The notes under the pieces were generated by a model. The model made no database searches. It was not told the origin of the DNA and saw only the letters and a list, made by a program, of their open reading frames with translations. Positions 6,023 through 9,914 of a DNA stretch of 9,914 nucleotides are shown piece by piece; position 1 is the first letter of the stretch, and each line of letters starts with the position of its first letter. The position numbers were made by a program, and so were the translations under genes. Source of the stretch: Streptosporangiaceae bacterium (GTDB lineage Bacteria; Actinomycetota; Actinomycetes; Streptosporangiales; Streptosporangiaceae); contig JASIJN010000342.1 of the NCBI GenBank assembly GCA_030050125.1, forward strand, positions 1-9,914, given 5' to 3'.

Positions 6023-6748
6023 ATGAGCTGGCAGCTGAGCATTCTCGAGGTCGGGGTGATCCCCGATGTCCCGCTCACGGCGTACCTGCCCGACGCCCCC
6101 GCCGACGCGCTGATCTCGCCGCCGTGCTTCTGCTATCTGGCTACCGACGGCAGCAGGGTCGTGCTGGTCGACAGCGGGCCGGATCACGTTCGCGCCGACG
6201 CGGCCGGATTGCGCATCGACGGCGACAGCCCGGCGCTGCTCACGGCCGGGCTGCGGGCGGCCGGAATCACCGCCGCGGACGTCGATCTCATCGTGCACAC
6301 CCACCTGCACTACGACCACATGCAGAACGACCTGTTGTTCCCGGACGCTCCGGTGGCCGTGCAGCGGACCGAGCTGGCCTGGGCCACCTCACCGGACAGC
6401 GGGCCGTTCTACGTCGACGTGGGCGAGCTGACCGGCGCGCTCGGCGACCGGCTCTGGCTGCTCGACGGCGAGACCGAGATCCTGCCCGGGCTCACCGCGC
6501 TGCCGAACGGGGGCCACACCCCCGGTCACCAGTCGGTGCTGGTGCGGACCGGGTCCGGCGACGCGTGCGTGTGCGGCGACATCGTGTCGCTCGAGGAGAA
6601 CCTGACCGTCATCGGCGCGGTCTGCCCGGACAAGGAAGGCACCGGGAGGTTCCTGGCCCGGGCGCGCGAGGCCGGCTGGCAGATGCTGCCCAGCCACGAC
6701 GCCCGGCTGCGCCAGCATCGCTGGTACCTGCCCGCGGGCACGGCGTGA
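6023..6748 (+). CDS. Metallo-beta-lactamase-fold hydrolase (AHL-lactonase-like)
   Basis: A 241-residue MBL-fold enzyme with a complete dinuclear metal site: HTHLHYDH at 92-99 (H94, H96, D98, H99), H169 in HTPGH (165-169), D186 in VCGDIV and H225 in LPSHD. The order and spacing resemble the N-acyl-homoserine lactonase and gamma-butyrolactonase branch, whose members also include lactonases of catabolic pathways such as 4-pyridoxolactonase. The start ATG follows the SDR stop by 1 nt without a good Shine-Dalgarno, which points to translational coupling. Next to an SDR the simplest role is opening a lactone or similar cyclic ester/amide formed by oxidation. Quorum quenching is an alternative but fits the operon poorly. 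The fold and metal site are certain; lactonase activity is an inference. Confidence 0.9.
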   Translation: MSWQLSILEVGVIPDVPLTAYLPDAPADALISPPCFCYLATDGSRVVLVDSGPDHVRADAAGLRIDGDSPALLTAGLRAAGITAADVDLIVHTHLHYDHMQNDLLFPDAPVAVQRTELAWATSPDSGPFYVDVGELTGALGDRLWLLDGETEILPGLTALPNGGHTPGHQSVLVRTGSGDACVCGDIVSLEENLTVIGAVCPDKEGTGRFLARAREAGWQMLPSHDARLRQHRWYLPAGTA

Positions 6749-6782
6749 CCACGAAGCGGCCACCGCGGAACGGAGAGCAAGC

Positions 6783-8189
6783 GTGACCGACCCCCGGCCG
6801 GACGACCCGGCGATCGCCGCCGACCTGCTGATCACCGGGGCCGACCTGGTGACCATGGACGCCGCCCGCCCGCTGGTGCGCGACGGCGCGATCGCGGTCC
6901 GGGCCGGGCAGATCAGCTGGATCGGTCCGGCCGGCCAGGCCAGGCAGCGGGTCAAGGCGGAGCGGACGCTCGACGCGTCCGGCCGGATCGCCCTGCCCGG
7001 CCTCGTCGACGCCCACTTCCACACCGGCCAGCAGCTGCTCCGCGGGAAGATCATCGAGCTGGCCAGGCGCCGGCAGCTGCGCCTGCCGATCTGGCGCAAC
7101 TACCTGATCCCGTTCGAGTCCGTGCTGACCGAGGAGGACGTCTACCTGTCCGGTCAGCTCGCCTACGCGAACGCGCTGCGGGTGGGCACCACCTGCTTCG
7201 CCGAGGCCGGCGGGCCGCACCCGGACCAGATGGCGCGGGCGGCGCTGGACACCGGGATCCGCGGCCTGGTGGCGCTGTCCACCATGGACACGGGGGACGG
7301 GCTGCCGCCGTCCATGCGGCTGTCCACCCGGGACGCGATCGAGCGGAACATCGCCCTGGTCAAGGCGTGGGGCACGACCGCGACCGAGGGCCGGGTCGGC
7401 GCCTGGCTGGCGCTGCGCCAGCTGCTGGTCTGCAGCCGCGACCTCTGGGAGTCCTTCCGCGACGCGGCCGACGAGCTCGGCGCCCGCATCCACATCCACC
7501 TGGCCGAGGGCACCTACGAGGTCGAGTACGCCGCCGAGCAGTGGGGCATGCGGCCCGCCGAGTACCTGGGAGCGCTCGGCTTTCTCGGGCCGCGGGTGCA
7601 TGCGGCGCACTCCATCCTGCTCTCGGCGGCCGAGATCGAGCTGTACGCGGAGCAGCAGGTCAGCGCCGCGCACTGCCCGCTCGGCAACTTCATCATCGGC
7701 GCGCCCAAGGTGCCGGAGATGCGGCGTCGCGGCGTCCGCATCGGCCTGGGCACCGACGGTGCCGCGAGCGGGAGCATCGACCTGTTCGAGGCGATCCGGA
7801 TCTCCTGGGTCGCCCTGCAGAGCCACTACGGCACGCCCTGGCACGTGCGCGACGTCATGCCGCTGGAGGACCTGCTCCGGATGGCCACCCTCGGCGGCGC
7901 CGAGGCGCTCGGCATGGAACGCCACGTCGGCAGCCTCGAACCCGGAAAGAAGGCGGATATCGTGCTGGTCAGCCCGCGGCACCTGGACATGCAGCCGGTC
8001 TACGACCCGGTGTTCACCGCGGCCCGCGGCGTCACCGGCCGGGACGTGGAGTCGGTCATCGTCGACGGCGAGCTCGTCGTCGACCGCGGCGTCCTGACGA
8101 CTCTCGACGAGCCCGAGCTCCGGGCCCGGCTGGCCGAGCGGTGGCCGGTGATCATGGAAAAGTTCGAGTCGGCGACGGGATCCCGGTGA
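6783..8189 (+). CDS. Amidohydrolase B, ATZ/TRZ and MTA/SAH-deaminase type
   Basis: A 468-residue metal-dependent amidohydrolase. Metal and catalytic residues are all present: H78 and H80 in VDAHFHTG, H239 and E242 in HIHLAEGTYE (the canonical H-x-x-E), H276 in AAHSILLS, H297 in AAHCPLGN and D325 in LGTDGAASGS. VGSLEPGKKADIVLV (382-396) closes the composite beta domain. This full set is that of the TrzN/AtzA and 5-methylthioadenosine/S-adenosylhomocysteine deaminase group, so hydrolytic removal of an amino (or other leaving) group from an aromatic N-heterocycle is the most likely reaction. Compared with amidohydrolase A in the same operon it is clearly related but divergent, and it keeps the glutamate that A lacks. 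GTG 6783 has GGAGAG at 6772-6777; a 34-nt gap precedes it. Its stop overlaps the next GTG by 4 nt. The exact substrate is unknown. Confidence 0.92.
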   Translation: MTDPRPDDPAIAADLLITGADLVTMDAARPLVRDGAIAVRAGQISWIGPAGQARQRVKAERTLDASGRIALPGLVDAHFHTGQQLLRGKIIELARRRQLRLPIWRNYLIPFESVLTEEDVYLSGQLAYANALRVGTTCFAEAGGPHPDQMARAALDTGIRGLVALSTMDTGDGLPPSMRLSTRDAIERNIALVKAWGTTATEGRVGAWLALRQLLVCSRDLWESFRDAADELGARIHIHLAEGTYEVEYAAEQWGMRPAEYLGALGFLGPRVHAAHSILLSAAEIELYAEQQVSAAHCPLGNFIIGAPKVPEMRRRGVRIGLGTDGAASGSIDLFEAIRISWVALQSHYGTPWHVRDVMPLEDLLRMATLGGAEALGMERHVGSLEPGKKADIVLVSPRHLDMQPVYDPVFTAARGVTGRDVESVIVDGELVVDRGVLTTLDEPELRARLAERWPVIMEKFESATGSR

Positions 8190-9583
8190 GCGCGCCCGAC
8201 GTGACCGCGCCCGAGCCCGCCCGGCTCGCCTCGGATCACCTGATCGGCCCGGACCTGCGCGCGCCGGCGCCGGTGTTCGTCCGCGGCGAGGGCGTGGAAC
8301 TGATCGACGATCAGGGACGGCGGTACCTGGACGCGGCGTCGGGGGTCGGCGTGACCTGCCTCGGCTACGGCGTCGGCGAGGTGGTCGAGGCCATGCGGGC
8401 CCAGGCCGAGCAGCTGCCGTACCTGCACGCGCTGCGGTTCGAGGCGCCGCCGGCGCAGCGCCTCGCCGACCTGGTGGCCGACGTCCTGCCCGGCGACCTC
8501 GACCAGGTGTTCTTCGCCTCCGGCGGATCGGAGGCCAACGAGAGCGTCATCAAGTTCGTCCGCCAGTACTGGCTGGAGCGAGGTCAGCCGGAGCGCTGGC
8601 GGGTGATCGGCCGGCGTCCCAGCTTCCACGGGAACACGCTGGCCACCCTGTCGGTCGGATGGCATGCCGGGCGGCGCCAGCGGCATGCCCCGCTGCTGCT
8701 GGCGATGCCGCACATCGACGCGCCGAACGGTTACCGGGGCTGCGGCCACTGCCGCCGGGGGGACGGGGAGGACCAGGATGCGGGCCGCTGCACGCTGGCG
8801 TGCGCCGCCGACCTGGAGACCGTGATCCGGGAGGCCGGGCCGCAGACCGTCGCCGCGTTCATCGCCGAGCCGGTGGTGGCGGCCGCGGGGGGCGCGCTGC
8901 TCCCTCCGCCCGGCTACTTCGAGGCGATCAGGGAGATCTGCGACCGCTACGAGGTGCTGTTCGTCGCCGACGAGGTGTTCACCGGGTTCGGGCGCCTTGG
9001 CACCTGGTCCGGCATGGAGCGATTCGGCGTGCAGCCCGACATCGTGGTGTTCGCCAAGGGCATCACGGCCGGATACGCGCCGCTCGGCGGGTTCGCGGTG
9101 CGCGGCGCGCTGATCGAGCCGTTCCGCCAGGGCTCGGGCCGGTTCGAGCACAACTTCACCTACTCCGCGCACCCGGTCGCCGCCGCCGTCGGCATCGCGG
9201 TCATCGGCATCCTGCGGCGCGACCGCCTCGTGGAGCGCGTGGCGGCGGCGGAGCCACTGTTCTTCCGGCTGCTCCGCGACCACCTGAGCGACCTGCCGTT
9301 GGTGGGGGACGTCCGCGGCATGGGCCTGCTGGCCGGGGTGGAGCTCGTCGCCGACCGGCACACCAAGCGCCCGTTCGCCGCCTCGGCCGCGATGGCGGCG
9401 CGGGCCACCCGGCTGGCGCTGGCCGAGGGCGTGATCGTGTACCCGTGCAGCGGCGGCGTGGACGGCGAGACGGGCGATTACCTGCTGCTCGCCCCGCCGT
9501 TCGTGACCTCGGACGACGACCTGGAGCAGATGGTCGAGCGCACCGGCCGCGCGCTGCGACGGCTCGGGCGCGAGCTGGCCTGA
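8186..9583 (+). CDS. Class III (PLP-dependent) aminotransferase
   Basis: A 465-residue fold-type I, class III aminotransferase, the normal length for omega-amino acid, beta-alanine or taurine transaminases. Visible parts are the phosphate-binding FFASGGSEANES (109-120), SFHGNT (146-151), FIAEPV (225-230), the cofactor aspartate D262 in FVADEVFTGFGRLG (259-272), the Schiff-base lysine K291 in VVFAKGITAGYAPLGG, and NFTYSAHP (323-330). An inserted segment carries C186-x2-C189-x12-C202-x3-C206. I recall a similar Cys-rich stretch in one branch of 'aspartate aminotransferase family' proteins, so it may mark a subfamily. The start GTG at 8186 forms a GTGA overlap with amidohydrolase B; the same frame stays open upstream to 7367, but that part is a shadow of the amidohydrolase gene. 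In the operon it would transfer the amino group of a pathway amine to a keto acid, or the reverse. The acceptor is unknown. Confidence 0.92.
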   Translation: MSAPDVTAPEPARLASDHLIGPDLRAPAPVFVRGEGVELIDDQGRRYLDAASGVGVTCLGYGVGEVVEAMRAQAEQLPYLHALRFEAPPAQRLADLVADVLPGDLDQVFFASGGSEANESVIKFVRQYWLERGQPERWRVIGRRPSFHGNTLATLSVGWHAGRRQRHAPLLLAMPHIDAPNGYRGCGHCRRGDGEDQDAGRCTLACAADLETVIREAGPQTVAAFIAEPVVAAAGGALLPPPGYFEAIREICDRYEVLFVADEVFTGFGRLGTWSGMERFGVQPDIVVFAKGITAGYAPLGGFAVRGALIEPFRQGSGRFEHNFTYSAHPVAAAVGIAVIGILRRDRLVERVAAAEPLFFRLLRDHLSDLPLVGDVRGMGLLAGVELVADRHTKRPFAASAAMAARATRLALAEGVIVYPCSGGVDGETGDYLLLAPPFVTSDDDLEQMVERTGRALRRLGRELA

Positions 9584-9588
9584 CCGCC

Positions 9589-9616
9589 GGACACAGGACA
9601 GAGGACGCAGGAGGGT
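9589..9616 (+). repeat. Heptamer GGACRSA repeats leading into the cupin ribosome binding site
   Basis: Between the aminotransferase stop and the next ATG are GGACACA, GGACAGA and GGACGCA in direct tandem, followed by GGAGGGT, which holds the Shine-Dalgarno AGGAGGG (9609-9615) four bases before the ATG. GGA thus recurs every 7 nt four times. It may be a purine-rich landing track for ribosomes or simple slippage; only the last unit has an evident role. Confidence 0.55.
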
Positions 9617-9619
9617 GCG

Positions 9620-9907
9620 ATGCGGCACGTAACGGGAGCGACCGCGCCGGTGCACGACTGGCGCGGCATGGCGATCAGGGAACTGACCCCGCCGGGAGCC
9701 GGCCTGCCGGGCTCGCTGGTCGAGGTGGACGTGCCGACCGGGATCGTGCACCCGACGGCCAGGTCGACGAAGTGCGGCACCTTGTGGTACAGCTACCGCA
9801 ACGATTCCGCCGGGTCCGCCCGCCTGCTGAGCTTCAACGTCCCCGCCTACGATCCGGCCGCCACCCAGGTCCGGGAACCAGGCGCCGCGCAGGCCGGCCA
9901 TGACTGA
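9620..9907 (+). CDS. Small cupin-like protein, apparently lacking the central cupin core
   Basis: A 95-residue protein with a strong AGGAGGG (9609-9615) before the ATG. Residues 15-57 (GMAIRELTPPG, then SLVEVDVPTGIVHPTARST, then GTLWY) look like the first half of a single-domain cupin, up to where 'YYVLEG' normally begins. Residues 58-80 (SYRNDSAGSARLL, then SFNVPAYDPA) look like the last strands of such a domain, where 'H.YRN...ARLL.F..P.YDP' is usual. The two halves are joined at Y57-S58, so about 40 residues of the usual barrel, including the second half of motif 1 and all of motif 2, seem to be missing in frame. H44 may be the only remaining metal-site histidine. Whether this is a functional short protein, a decayed gene or a sequence error cannot be decided here. 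It overlaps the next start by 8 nt. The family assignment is from pattern memory and moderate. Confidence 0.6.
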   Translation: MRHVTGATAPVHDWRGMAIRELTPPGAGLPGSLVEVDVPTGIVHPTARSTKCGTLWYSYRNDSAGSARLLSFNVPAYDPAATQVREPGAAQAGHD

Positions 9908-9914
9908 CCCGGCG
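9900..9914 (+). CDS. Start of a further operon gene (only MTDPA visible)
   Basis: An ATG at 9900 lies 8 nt inside the cupin-like gene and reads MTDPA to the right edge. The overlap has the same length as the amidohydrolase A/SDR junction, and the gene density suggests the operon continues. Five codons are too few to identify anything, and the Shine-Dalgarno is weak. Confidence 0.4.

Noticed and set aside
6023..6748. MBL protein as a quorum-quenching AHL lactonase
   Set aside because: The metal motifs fit that branch, but no signalling gene is nearby and the gene is embedded in a catabolic operon, so a pathway hydrolase is more likely.
7367..8185. Long N-terminal extension of the aminotransferase frame, suggesting a fusion
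   Set aside because: This part lies inside amidohydrolase B in another frame and is Arg/Gly-rich nonsense. The GTG at 8186 gives a normal-length aminotransferase and a GTGA overlap.
8000..9901. Minus-strand open frame of 633 codons opposite the aminotransferase
   Set aside because: It mirrors codon bias of the plus-strand genes, has no recognisable motif, and covers three genes with clear families.
1..9914. CRISPR array, tRNA, rRNA, insertion sequence or attachment site
   Set aside because: No spaced identical repeats of CRISPR type, no cloverleaf or rRNA signature, no transposase or terminal inverted repeats with target duplications were seen on either strand.

Overview
The window is very GC-rich, uses many GTG starts, and packs its genes with overlapping stop and start codons. 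Together with the protein families present, this points to an actinomycete (Actinomycetota, filamentous or related soil type). No genus can be named from the sequence alone.

Layout. The left edge (1-189, minus strand) holds the first 63 residues of a FAD-linked oxidase. Divergent from it, across about 130 bp, is a class I SAM-dependent methyltransferase (320-1087), followed at once by a perfect 17-bp GC-rich hairpin that probably terminates transcription. An IclR-family regulator follows (1293-2054). Then comes a 343-bp regulatory interval with a tandem repeat, a small dyad and a long, nearly perfect dyad that is a good operator candidate. From 2398 to the right edge runs one tightly packed plus-strand operon: NCS1-type nucleobase/vitamin permease, amidohydrolase A, short-chain dehydrogenase, metallo-beta-lactamase-fold hydrolase, amidohydrolase B (ATZ/TRZ deaminase type), class III aminotransferase, a small cupin-like protein, and the first codons of a further gene at 9900. 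Junctions overlap by 4, 8, 4 and 8 nt or are separated by 1, 34 and 36 nt.

Function. The gene set reads as a catabolic cassette for an imported nitrogen-containing ring compound. The permease would bring in a nucleobase-like, hydantoin-like or vitamin-like substrate. The two amidohydrolases would remove amino groups or open amide bonds. The SDR and the MBL-fold hydrolase could form an oxidation-then-lactone-opening pair. The PLP aminotransferase would move an amino group between an amine and a keto acid or aldehyde. The IclR regulator would sense the substrate or an intermediate. The substrate is not known to me; this combination does not match a pathway I can name with confidence, and it is the main candidate for an undescribed system here. 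Points of detail that merit attention are a Glu-to-Gln change at a key position of amidohydrolase A, a four-cysteine segment in the aminotransferase, and a cupin that seems to lack the middle of its barrel.
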